Translations under genes and position numbers: made by a program
In this document: in pieces, positions 1 through 10,105 of the stretch
How the letters are laid out: each line of letters opens with the position of its first letter
Numbering within the stretch: position 1 is the first letter of the stretch
The notes under the pieces: generated by a model
What the model was told of the DNA's origin: nothing
The model's database searches: none
What the model saw: only the letters and a program-made list of their open reading frames with translations
NCBI GenBank assembly: GCA_000708835.1
Contig: DF237865.1
Span: 1-23,938 of the forward strand
Reading direction: 5' to 3'
DNA length: 23,938 nucleotides
Source: Klebsormidium nitens
Lineage: Eukaryota > Streptophyta > Klebsormidiophyceae > Klebsormidiales > Klebsormidiaceae

Positions 1-509
1 ACACACACGAGCCCGGTATAAATGGGTCGGCAACGCCAACAGTCCGAAGATATAAGAGTCCGGTCTCGGTCTAGGATCCTCCTACCCTAGACAAAGTGTG
101 CAAGTCTGCAGTGCGAACTCGGCCGTCCTGGACTACCTCGGCTCTGAGCCCTACCGACCTCTCGATCGCGCGGGCCGCTCTATGGTGAACTGCCCTAGCC
201 TGGCTACGCTGGAGGATAACTGAAACCCGCTGACGGAAGTAGCAGAGTAACCTTGTAACCTTGTAATTGCCCCTCGTGAAAGACCACTACACTAGTTTCG
301 GCTCAACCTAGGTCTCAACAAAAGTGCTGAACTGATCGGACGTGCCACGTCGCCACTGCAGCATGGGCTAGCACAGCCCCTGCAACATCTTTGTTGACGA
401 GTTACAATAGAGAAGAAGGGCGCCTACAGATGAAGGGCGCCTGCTAGCTCGATTGCCTGGCCATTCCAAGCTGTGGGGATCTTTGCTTTGTCGAATTCGG
501 AGACGCGCC
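1..509. other. Upstream region of SDHAF2, no gene seen
   Basis: I find no convincing exon here. A TATAAA-like string lies at about 18-23, too far from the predicted start at 510 to assign without transcript data. Two small direct repeats occur: TAACCTTG twice in tandem (248-263) and GAAGGGCGCCT at 415-425 and 432-442. The stretch from 1 to about 330 has a TATA-like site followed by a C-rich tract, somewhat like the end of a retroelement LTR. I see no primer-binding site and no second LTR, so I do not call one. Confidence 0.4.
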
Positions 510-2847
510 ATGGCCCTCGCGCTGGTCAGAGGTAGCTTGCGAGCTGGTTTCTGCGCCCGTGCTGGTCAGGTTTTTCAAGCAACCTCTGGGGCCTTCGACA
601 TCGTTGATTCACAAACACTCACCGCAGACTGCAGAATTTCTCAGCAATCGGACGAAGGCAGGACCCTGCGGCTTTCAGAAGCAGGCTTTGCCTTCAGGTG
701 CGGTCCGGTGATTGCGAACAATGGGTTTGGCAGTCTGCTTTTAAGCGTCAACACTTCTTCAGGGGCATGCAGCTTGTGTCGTCTTCAAAGGATTGCAAGA
801 GGGAAGCTCTCTCTACTCTTGTCAATGATTGATATCAAACTCAGCGAATCCTCAAGAGAAGTTCTTTAGTGGGGTCTATGCATCTGTGCTCCTAGGTGTG
901 TGTGCAGTTTCGCTGGCGCTGATATGGTCGAAGTTTTCTCCCGAGATAGCTGTCAGATATCCATCTTCTTGCCAGAGCGCACCTCTGCTATGAAACTTTA
1001 CTTCGTTTGCAAGTTATGCATTGATGAAGCAGTCCACCTATCCTCCTCACAGGGTGTGTCACAAACTTGATTAGGAAGGCGGTTTGCAGGTACTTTTGGA
1101 GCCAACAGAAACCGCACCACTCCATCGAGAACCTCGTTTCTTTCAAGCACCATTGAGCACGATGCCAAATGATCGAGTAGACCCCCAAGTAAATCTATTG
1201 GAGGAATGGCTATCCTAATTTTTGACAGACTAAAGAGTCAGACTTTGATTGGCTTTTCCAACAAATGGGGGGATAATTACTTCAACTATCATACAGATAG
1301 CTCAAGTCTATCGTCTCCCCTGAGCTGTTATCTCATTGACCGCAGGTCATCGTTCCATACGAGCAACCCACAATCTGACGCCACAACTAGCGGCGGTGGC
1401 AGCGCCTCTGCGGCAGAGTTGGAAGAGAAGCGGCGGAGCATCAACAAGATATTGTATCGCTCACGGCAGCGTGGACTGCTCGAACTGGACCTGTTAATCG
1501 GGAAATGGGCCTCCGAAAACGTGCCGCGGATGGACGGGCAGGCAATGGATCACTACACGCAAATACTGGACGAGGTGAGTGCCACGACTTTCACCCATTT
1601 TTAAGTATGTCCTACTGTTTGTTTTCCCGATATGGTCGGTTGGCTGCTGCTCTGCGTTGCTTTTAGTGGTTAGTAGAGAGACTTCTATTGGATCTTACCG
1701 TGTTGGTTGCCAACCTTTCACCTATTGACCTTCTAGAGACCTTTCTTTAGTCGCCTTCACATTTGACTGTGAGGCGTCACCTGCAAAGCAACCCTAGACC
1801 TCTGGTTGACAATTTCGTAGCTTACAAAACAGCCCCCAGATCAAGCGACTGAGAACTCCGTAGCTTCGTGTCTTATGTCAAAGGTTATCCTTTGGCTGTT
1901 GCGTCCAACGCACGAGAAGCAAGTCCTCAGCTGAAGAGATTGAGTTCAATGCAGTGACTTCAGAAAACTTTCGAAGACAAAAGCAGAACTTGGCTCTCTG
2001 CCTGACAATCATGTGGTTTACGAATGCAGAGCAGCACTGCAATTATCATCTTTTGGAGTTCAGACGAACGACTATACACAATTGAAGCGAGATTTCGATT
2101 GTTCCTAGTCAGCAGAAGTCCCAGATTTGAGTGCAAGTTCAACTTATTTGCTCAGTGTCGAGCTGCCCAAGCGGGTCTGAAAAGGCGCATCGGATCACGC
2201 TTGTCATGCGAAGGACCCATATTGCCTCCGGACAACCTCGATAAGAGATGGTTTTTCCATTTTGAGTTTGTGACATGATGCAGTAAGGCTAGCAGGTCGT
2301 AAAGTTTGTGGGTCCGATTTGAACAGTGAGTTATGCTTTGTTTTGCAGGAGAATCCCGATCTTTGGAAGTGGCTCACCGAACAGGCGGAAGCGCCCGCCG
2401 ACCTCAAAACCAACCCGGTGAGTAGGTTTTCGATGAGTACGCGGTTCGTTTTTGCATCTGTAACCACCAATCTTGTAAAGTCAATTATGGATGTGCCCGG
2501 AGTCCCATTCTCCTGATAATGGAGTTGATCGATTTGTTGGGATTTTTAGTCGTTGTGGAAGTCACGCTACTCGCTAGTCAAGCGACTTGCCGTTTTTACT
2601 TTGGGAAAGAAATGTCAAGGTTGTTGAGAGTCATTTTCCCGACAGCACGGTTTCTCCACCTTGCTGAGGATCTTACTATGCCCATGTGGTCAAATGACAG
2701 GTCTTCGAGTCGCTGTGTAAGTACGTTCGCAAGGACCTGGAAGCGAAAGCGGACCCGGCAACTAGGACGGAGCCAGGCAAGGCCTGGGTCCGCGGTTGGA
2801 ACGATTCGGATAGGAAAGTCGGCGGGCCTCCGGCAGGGAATCAGTGA
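510..2847 (+). CDS. SDHAF2: Succinate dehydrogenase assembly factor 2 (SDHAF2/Sdh5), mitochondrial, 4 exons
   Basis: SDHAF2 promotes covalent attachment of FAD to the SDHA subunit of complex II in the mitochondrial matrix. The model joins 510-697, 1346-1574, 2349-2417 and 2701-2847, giving 210 residues. Phases agree at every junction and all introns are GT-AG. Family hallmarks are visible: the helix with LYRSRQRGLLELDLLIGKW (about residues 99-117), ENPDLWKWLTEQ opening exon 3 (140-151), and the C-terminal WVRGW followed by a final GNQ, as in plant homologues. The N-terminus (MALALVRGSLRAGFCARAGQ) is Arg/Ala-rich and acid-free, as expected of a mitochondrial presequence. The conserved part, exons 2-4, is secure. 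Exon 1 is inferred because its donor AG|GTGCGG at 698 supplies the phase exon 2 needs. An alternative start at 1206 reads straight into exon 2 but gives a weaker presequence. The 3' end converges on the PPR gene. Confidence 0.9.
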
Positions 2848-4067
2848 GGTCTCAAGGTTTTGTCTATAGTCGATATTAGTCTAAAAGGCTGGCATAAACG
2901 GGTCGTTTTATGAATATTTTTGACCCCGCGTTTTGGCTTGGGGAGGACGGAAGGTCAAAAAGGATCAAGATACCTCTATTGCAAGCTAGTCGTCGTGACA
3001 ATCACTTAGCGACGATTCGACGAGATCATTACACTGGTCGAGCATGATTGTTGCCTGACAAATCATCAGGCTTTGGAAGCACCATGGCCGGCATTTGCTT
3101 CGCGGCCCGGGCGACAGCTGGGCCTCGGGCCCGTCAATCGCTTCTGTCCTCGCTCGAATGGGCATGCAGGATATGCAGTTGTGGTCGACAGCTAGGTGTG
3201 GTGATCATGCAGCGAGCAAACAAGGCCCATCGCGAGCTTACTGCGACCTTGAGGCTCGCACGTAAGCTCTGTTCGGCACCGTCGGACTATCATTCCGATC
3301 AAATGATTCCGTTTGCATATTACATAATAATTGTAGAATGTCGATCGACTGAATTGTCTCGGCCGACCATTTACTTACTACAAGACGACGTCTCCAAGAA
3401 TGTTATGACCACTGTCGTGCGCAAGCGCTTCATATATAGTATACGCGTGCATGGCGCGTCCGACACATGGTTGCACTAAAATCGATCAGCTAGGCTATAG
3501 CAGAGACCCATAGGTCGGTCTGCATATATCAGCGCTGCCGCCGCCACACATGTGATATCGCTCATGTGACTATTGACCATGTCAATTATGATGCGCGAAA
3601 CTTGGTATGCACACTCATGTGCATACGGCTTATCAGTACACCATATGCGTGATCGAGGCCGCGGCCGGCCACGTTGTATATACCGTACGCACGGCAAACG
3701 ATTCAAGCAGCCGGGGCGGGCTGAGCCGGCCTCCTAATTGCATGCAGATGTTTATAGCTAGGGCGGCAGCGGCGCATCCTTGCAGCATGTCCCAAAGGAC
3801 CGTCACTGATGATGGCTTGCATGATGTACAGGGTTTGACGTTCACAGAATAATGTGTACACTGACCTTTAGTCCAATCAGATCGGGTCATCTTTGATCAC
3901 CGCGGGTGTTGACAAGGAACCTCTCTGGCTGCCGCTCTGGAGATTTCTTGTCACCAAGAATTAGGCAGGTTGTGACCAACACAAATGCGGATGGCACCAT
4001 GCTTCCAACGAATCTACGACAAGCTTCCGACTAGAGTACACCAGAGGATGGCCAGTTTCGTCAACGC
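2848..4067. other. Convergent intergenic region between SDHAF2 and the PPR gene
   Basis: No supported gene. Open frames here, such as the 143-codon frame at 3048-3479, resemble no family I know and have no convincing splice partners. The part from about 3300 to 3800 is dense in short palindromic words (GCATGC, CATATG, GGCCGGCC, ACATGT). It presumably also holds the 3' ends of both flanking transcripts; I cannot place polyadenylation sites. Confidence 0.4.
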
Positions 4068-7000
4068 TCACCCGAAGGCGAATGTCCTTGCAACCATTGG
4101 CCGCGTTCTGGCTAAACCTTGCGACGATGGTAGACGACTAGGTACGCCAACTGGCCTGTCTAAGCTGAACACTCGTACAGGGCACCTCTGGGCCGCTTGA
4201 TTTCTACAGAGCCTTTTTACATCTAACCGAGCGAATGTGCTCGGGACTTGGGGACCAACACGCGTGCGGGCTGCACTCGTTTTCGGGCAGCCCAGGAATA
4301 GTGGAAGACTACCAGATCGACGCCCCCCAAGGGCTAATACTGAGGGTGTGACCACGTTCGCAGCCGATGCGCGGCTGACGTTTCGACTAGTGCTCACGGG
4401 CGCTCGCGCAGGCCCCGCCCCGTTCTCGCTGCCCCCCGGGCCGTACCTCCGTCGCGCCCGCTCGGCCACCTTCCGCGCGTCGTGTGGGTAACCCAACCGG
4501 ATCAACCCACTGGTTAGCAGCTCGTAGCAGTTGTTATCCACCTCTAACCCTTCCCGCTCCATTACGTCCAGCACTTTCTGCGCCTCCTTCGGCAGCTCCG
4601 CCTGGATGTACCCCCGTATCAGGATCGCGAAAATGTCGGGCGACGGTTTTACGCCCGTCTCGCGCATTTTGTCGAGCACTTTCAGGGCCCGGTCCATCTG
4701 CCCGGTGATGCACCAACCGGTCACTATGGTGGCGAAAAAAATGACGTTCGGTTGCAGACCCCGAGAGAGCATCTCGTCTAGGGTCGCCTCCGCCTTCTCG
4801 GGTTGCCGGGAGCGCATGTAACCTGGAAAGGGAAGATGCGAACGCACTCTCAGCTTGTTTCTTTGGCGGGTGAAAGGCTGTCCTGGAGAATCGAGCGAGC
4901 CATTGCACTACAACGCAACAGATGAAAAGTCGGCACTTGGCCATGCTGAAGCAGATGGAGACAATGGGCGTCTTACTTGATCGCTCAAACGCCTGCCGGC
5001 TCGCAATCTCTCCTGAGAAGCTTTTGCGAACCAACGACAGTCAGAAATAAAACACGAGCGCCCGCATCATCCCAGATATAACGGGAGAAAAGTCACACAC
5101 TTTGCCAAAATCCTGCATGTATTTGAGAGTTAAGCGCAACCCCACAGGGCACCATGGCTGCCGACTGAATCAGGCAGGACCTTCGAATACTGGTTCCGTC
5201 ATGCCACAAGGAAACGAGACGCAAGCACCCACCACATCTGCGTTCCGATGCTGCACCCAGCCCGGCTCCAACAACCCTAACAGGCACGCATGTTTGATTC
5301 GTCCAGATCCGACCCACTACTAGTTGTTCCACCAACATCTCTATCCGACGGCCTGGCAGCGTCTTGCATCTCAACATCATGCACTTTGGCAGGGGGCCGG
5401 ACAGAGAAGGTCTTCTCCGAACGTATAAAGACTTTGCGCGGAAGACGTACCTTTTGCTAGGGTGCTGTAGACGCGCATGTCGGGCGCGACCCCGGAGGCG
5501 AGCATGCTGGCCAGGATCTGACGCGCCCCGTCGACGTCCCCCGCGTCACACATGGCGTTCATTGCGATGGAGTATGACAGCAGGTCGGGCTGCAGGCCAG
5601 ATACGACCATGTCCAGGAGCACCTGCAGAGAAACGGGTTATGGGAGGTTTAGAGTGTGGTTTAAAGAAAGGCCGAGAGGGACTATAGGCTTGGTAGGAAT
5701 CAGAGGGTTTCATCAGTGGCGTAAGACAGCAGGTCGGGGTGCAGGCCCGAGACGACCATGTCCGGGAGCACCTGCGAACAACGGGGTAACGAGGAGTTTA
5801 GCAATCGCTTTGAAGTATATCTCAGTCTAGATAAATCGTACTGAATAATATACTTTTTTGCGGGTGGACAGGCTGCAGGTCACAGGCGAGATGTCCAAGA
5901 GCACCGGAGAAGAGAGGGGGATGTTAAGGGGATGTTTAGGGTTGGACATCAGGGTGGTCGGCCTTTGAAGGAGAGTCGACTTGAGACGGGTTTTGGGCAA
6001 GGGTTAAGAGGGGAACATGGGAAAGTGGTACACAGAAGGTCAGGCTGCGGGCCTGAAAGAACCAGGTCCATGAGCACCTGCGAAAAGAGAGTAAGAACGG
6101 AGCGCAGAGCACGGACTAGAGAGGACTTCGCAGCCGATGTAAGGGCTGGTTTCTGAGGGAGCGTCTTAGCAACAGAATACAATCGCAGGCCGAACAATTA
6201 AACCTGCGGCAGGGGGGATAGAATGCTGACGCTGGCTTTTACAAGAAAATTTGACTGGCTTTCTATACAAATCAAGGGAGGAAAGTGGAGATGGCAACAT
6301 GGAGCGGGAGAGGCGTTACGATCAAGAGCTAGAAAAGACTCTGGCGGATGTACGAAAGGAAGGCCGCGCGCTTCGGAGCTTCAAGATTTGAAGGTTACCA
6401 ATCATTGAAAAGGAGGTTTTTGTTTGGGGCCTTGCTGTCCGCCCTCGTGGGACATAGCTTCGTCTACCTCCATCAGCCAGGCAAACATTCCCAATGCCTT
6501 CATTTACGAGTCAGGAAGACTTTCATATACGAGTCAGGAAGAACAAGCATTGTGCCCAGGATGCCGAGAGAAAGAAAAACCAGTTCGGAGGTCGTGCCCA
6601 CCCCTGATGGACTTCCCAATTGTGGCCATCGCTCAATGCTTGCCAGTCTATTCCTTAGGTTCAACCGAGCACATGAATTCAGGCTTCGGGGCTTGCCACA
6701 AATGAGAAAAACTCACACGAGCAGTGCGCACGGCCTTCGCTTCCTCGATGTCAGCCTTGCCCCTGAAAACGTGAACACTTTCCAGCTTGACAGGAAATCC
6801 TTCGACCCAAGTAGAAACGAGTGCCTTGGACATGTCAATAGGTTGAACGAGAGCGGAACCGGAGGAATGAACTTAGGTCAAACTGTGTCACGCACCCGCT
6901 TGAGCCCCTCAATGTCGGCCTTGCGTGCGTAGCCCTTGAGCAGCGTGTTGTAGATGATCGCATTCGGCGCGATCTTGCGCACACGCATGTCCTCCAGCAG

Positions 7001-9242
7001 CCCCAAGCTGCGCCGCAGGTCGCCCTGGTTGCAGTAGCCGTTCATCAGCGTGCCATACGTGACCTGCAGACGCTGACGTCAGGATGAGCGCCGTGGTGAC
7101 GTGTGATGACGGATGATGATCTATATTGGTGCGAGTGGTGTGGGATTACTCCCCCATGTGCTGAAAGGTCCTAGGAGGTCGTGCTAATCGATGAAAAATG
7201 GCGTTGATCAGAGAGGGGTGGGATTCGCATCCAGGGACTCTTTTTCTCTTTCAAATAGCAGGTGACTCAGGAGCTAAGAAGTCGAGCCCATCCTCGCCTC
7301 TGTTGGTTCGACGCACGCGTCGAGCATCTCCCGAAGCACCGCTTCCGCCGAGTCCAGCCTTTCTAGTTCGGCGTACCCCCGTATCAAGGTGTTATACGTC
7401 ATCGCATCCGGCTTCAGCCCCACGCTTTTCATCGCCTCGAGCGCCCGCCACGCCTCCTCAATCCTCCCCTCCCGGCACCACGCGTTGATCAGCGTGTTAA
7501 ACGTCGTTAGGTTAGGCTTAACCCCGGCCTCCTTGACCATCCGCACGAGGAGCTGCACGGCATCCTGACCCTTCCCTGCTTTTGCAAACCCCTTCATCAG
7601 AGTGTTGAACGTCGCCGCGGTTGGCGCGCACCCCCCCGCCTGCATCTCCTCAACGATCGCCATCGCTTCTTCCATCCGGCCGGCTTCGACGCACCCGTTC
7701 ACAAGTGTGTTGTACGTTAAACTGTCCGGCGCCGCCCCACCTTCCTTCATCACCCGCAGAACCTCCTTGATCTCCCCCCCCCGCCCCGCGTTCATCAGCC
7801 CCTTCAGCAACGCAGTATACGTGACCACGTTCGGTTTGTGCAGATCCCGCTCGATGACCCCGAACAGCTCTTTCGCGGCGTCCGCCTCGCCCTTGTTTGC
7901 AAACTGGTTGATGCGCTTCGTTCGGGTCATGACCACCCGACAGGGCCCCGGGCGCGTTCCGAAGCAGATGGGGCAGGGGCGCCCGATGTTGGGGCACTCG
8001 GAGCGCACGTGGTCTTCCTCGCCGCAGCGGGTGCACCATGGCTGGTCCTGCAGTTAGTAATGTAATGTTTTGCCCTTTCTGTTTGCGCACCCTTTTCTCT
8101 TGATTCGTTCGAACCATCTCAAGTTCCCGCTTGTTTCAACCACTACCCGCCATAAGGGGCAGAAAATCACATGCTGAGATTCTTTGGCGTTTCAGCTGCG
8201 ACCCAGTTTTGGACCTTGGACCTTCAAGCTGGACCACTGAACAGATGACATACTGCAATGACTTCAATGCAGTGGGTACACTGAAGGAGGTGAAAGCGTC
8301 CTCTTGTGCCTGCTGCAAGTCTTTCTTTCCATTTTGACTCAACAGATTTAGATCTCTGCCTGCAGATTAGACCTCTGCGGACCCAGCCCCTCACACGACC
8401 CAGGCTGCCAAGCAGTTACTCGAACGACCAGGACGCTAGCTGAATGCAAGATGCTGAGCCCTTCCATTACACTGTGCGCTGAGATGTCCACACTTTATAT
8501 GTTCTCTAAACAATGCAACAGCTCGTTTTTTAGTTGCTTCACAATGTTGTCACAAGAGGCCCTCACTTCATCAACTGGCCACTCCCAACAGCACACTTTC
8601 AGAGTCTGCCGACAAATTTCATCAAGAGGAGTGCTCCATTGAAAGTCAACCTATGGGATTTCTAAGAATCACATTCCTGTACTCAAGGAAAGTTCCGTGA
8701 ATCTGGTATGAGAACCAGTTGGAAAATCGGGAAAGGCAGGAAAGAGGTGCTCAACTGTGAGATGGTGCACAAACAACAAACTGACAATGTATTTTCTACG
8801 CTTCTTATCAAACCCAAGATCATTTCGAGGTTTGTGCCCAGCATGTACTGTGGCATGGGGAGGGCACAGATTGACCATTACCAAGAAAGAGAAAATACAA
8901 TGATCCTGCCACCAAGCAATTCTTGAAGGGAAGAAGGATGTAGCCTGACTGTCAAGAAACAGGCAACAAGAAAGCCTTCGTACTTTAGAATTTCAAACCG
9001 CAAGGAGTGCACTAAGAGAGCAACTGAAATGTAGCAGGAGCGCTTGCATTACAGAAGCACCTTACCTTTCTAACTTTTCCAGCTTTTGTAGCACTCTGGC
9101 TTGTGGTTGCAGAACTTGCGCTCAAGCCCCTGTCATTATCCCGCCTCCACACTTGCCTTGGGGCTTCATTGCGCTTGCTTCCGCCAACCAAAGCGTCTCC
9201 CAGCCTTGCCACCTGCTGGGTAGCCCGCTCGTTCCCCTCCAT
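4068..9242 (-). CDS. P-class PPR protein with N-terminal CCHC zinc knuckle, 5 exons
   Basis: Probable sequence-specific RNA-binding protein of a plastid or mitochondrion. Exons run 9242-9066, 8047-7298, 7063-6896, 5622-5451 and 4822-4068, giving 673 residues with consistent phases. Exon 2 opens with a zinc knuckle, C64-x2-C67-x4-H72-x4-C77, then a second Cys group (C84, C87, C95). About 12 PPR motifs of 35 residues follow from around residue 98 to 550 (VVTYTALLKG, SLTYNTLVNG, LTTFNTLINAW, AIIYNTLLKGY and others). Motifs crossing the junctions of exons 2/3, 3/4 and 4/5 are each exactly 35 residues, which strongly supports those joins. The Cys-rich block running into TRTK, and the motifs after it, resemble the Arabidopsis At5g21222/At5g25630 group as I remember it. 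There is no DYW or E domain. Residues after about 554 show no motif, so the tail may hold an unrecognised intron. Intron 2 appears to be GC-AG. Exon 1 is inferred, from an ATG at 9242 and donor AAG|GTAAGG. No organelle presequence is obvious in it. Confidence 0.85.
5721..5773 (-). pseudogene. Pseudo-exon copy B of PPR exon 4 start (with acceptor)
   Basis: On the minus strand GTTCGCAG is followed at 5771 by a copy of the exon 4 start that matches 46 of 51 bases by my count. It reads VLPDMVVSGLHPDLLSY, then enters unrelated sequence and a stop within a few codons. The acceptor is intact, so it could compete with the real one 149 bp downstream. Confidence 0.75.
5862..5906 (-). pseudogene. Pseudo-exon copy C of PPR exon 4 start (acceptor lost)
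   Basis: On the minus strand from 5904 the sequence GTGCTCTTGGACAT matches 13 of the first 14 bases of exon 4. After small deletions it continues with a CTGCAGCCTG block like that of exon 4. The AG before the copy is missing, so this is the most decayed member of the array. Confidence 0.55.
6030..6079 (-). pseudogene. Pseudo-exon copy D of PPR exon 4 start (with acceptor)
   Basis: On the minus strand CTTTTCGCAG is followed by GTGCTCATGGACCTGGTTCT, a copy of the start of exon 4 at 5622. About 37 of the first 46 bases match by my count. The AG acceptor is intact and the copy reads VLMDLVLSGPQPDLL. It then diverges from exon 4. It is the farthest of three upstream copies. Confidence 0.7.
6721..6765 (-). 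pseudogene. Degenerate copy of the 3' end of PPR exon 3 with its donor, inside intron 3
   Basis: Plus-strand 6727-6760 matches 6891-6924, the exon 3/intron 3 boundary, at 24 of 34 positions without gaps by my count. The splice donor word GTGCG is retained. Read on the minus strand it gives GKADIEEAK, against RKADIEGLK in the real exon. Similarity fades upstream, so this is probably a decayed duplicate; an alternative real exon cannot be fully excluded. Confidence 0.5.
7064..7297 (-). other. Candidate GC-AG intron (PPR intron 2)
   Basis: On the minus strand exon 2 reads ...CCA ACA GAG and the next bases are GCGAGG. The following exon starts after CTGCAG at 7063. Splitting at GAG|GCGAGG joins PTE to VTYGTLMNGY and produces an exact 35-residue motif in phase 0. 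No GT donor before the in-frame stop does this. One, GTCGAA at about 7307, keeps phase but shortens the motif; another, GTGCGT, breaks phase. Confidence 0.6.
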
Positions 9243-10105
9243 TTCTGTGTGCCGCTCAATGCGGTGCCAGCTAGCTCTTGCACTGGGGTGTTTCAACAGC
9301 AAAAGCTGCCAGCAGTCACGCCCATAAATTCATTGAATCAGGGCTGAAGCTGGATCAGACTATGGAATGCTGTCACAGAGTATTATATGCGCGTCATCAT
9401 CCACTTATATAGCAGGCCCAATTCAGAACTGGTGGGACGTTTGTAGTCTGGCACGCGCACTAGAAATATATGAATGCTCGTCCTGCGACAATTACATGAT
9501 TGACTGCATATGCTGGTGAGGCCCTCCCCTTATGCGTTCCAGAATCACGGATATGGCCTCCTAAGACACGAAGCCAAGCCAACAGGAGTAGCTGGAGTGG
9601 CATGGAAGAGCGCTTTCACAGCTAGGGACATCATCATGTCAAAGTGAGAGGAAGAAGCCTACATTGATTCTAATATTGCCACTGCCAGGTCAGGTTCAGC
9701 AGCCTGTCAGGGAGACTGCAGGCAATGCTGCATAACTATCTTCTTATCTGAATCCAGGGCGCCCTTGGATGCTCGCAGGCAATTGGAAACTGAAAACAGT
9801 GACTGTGACGCTGTGCTTGAGCATTTGGGTTTCTGATCATTGGGAGACTGAGAACAGGACCTGAAAGTGGAAAGAAGATAAAGCACTGCCTGCGCATCTC
9901 TCGCGCTTGCAGCAGAAGCAAAATCAAGCTTCATCACAGAGCTGACGTGAAGTTGCATAAGAAATAGTCTCTAGAGGGCGGCAGAGACTTTGTGCCAAAA
10001 CTTGCCTTCTCCACTGACCGCACTTAAATTCATCGAGCATCTAACCCCAACAGACTCACAAAAAGGTGGTACAACTATCTATACCACTTTTGGCAAGTTG
10101 CTTCG
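9243..10105. other. Divergent intergenic region between the PPR and ABITRAM genes
   Basis: This 863-bp stretch separates two oppositely directed starts and should hold both promoters. Apart from the TATA-like word on the minus strand at 9404-9412 I see no clear element. Minus-strand frames at 9707-9958 have no recognisable product. Confidence 0.4.
9404..9412 (-). promoter_or_regulatory. Candidate TATA box for the PPR gene
   Basis: The minus strand reads CTATATAAG here, about 160 bp upstream of the proposed PPR start at 9242. Position and sequence suit a plant-type TATA box, but no transcription start is known. Confidence 0.35.

Larger units (their letters stand above)
5578..6095 (-). repeat. 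Degenerate tandem array of acceptor plus exon-start units in PPR intron 3
   Basis: Four unit starts lie at 5622 (real exon 4), 5771, 5904 and 6077, with spacings of 149, 133 and 173 bp. Each unit carries some intron sequence before the acceptor and about 50 nt of exon. Similarity extends a little into the intron, for example the purine-rich tracts ending in GGTTTAG, AGTTTAG and TGTTTAG on the plus strand beside the units at 5622, 5771 and 5904. This fits repeated local tandem duplication followed by decay. Confidence 0.7.

Noticed and set aside
1-330. Possible retroelement LTR at the left edge (TATA-like word and C-rich tract)
   Set aside because: No partner LTR, no clear TG...CA ends, and no primer-binding site match. 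Not supportable.
3048-3479. 143-codon plus-strand open frame between SDHAF2 and the PPR gene
   Set aside because: Composition and translation resemble no protein family, and there is no supporting splice or neighbour context. Probably chance.
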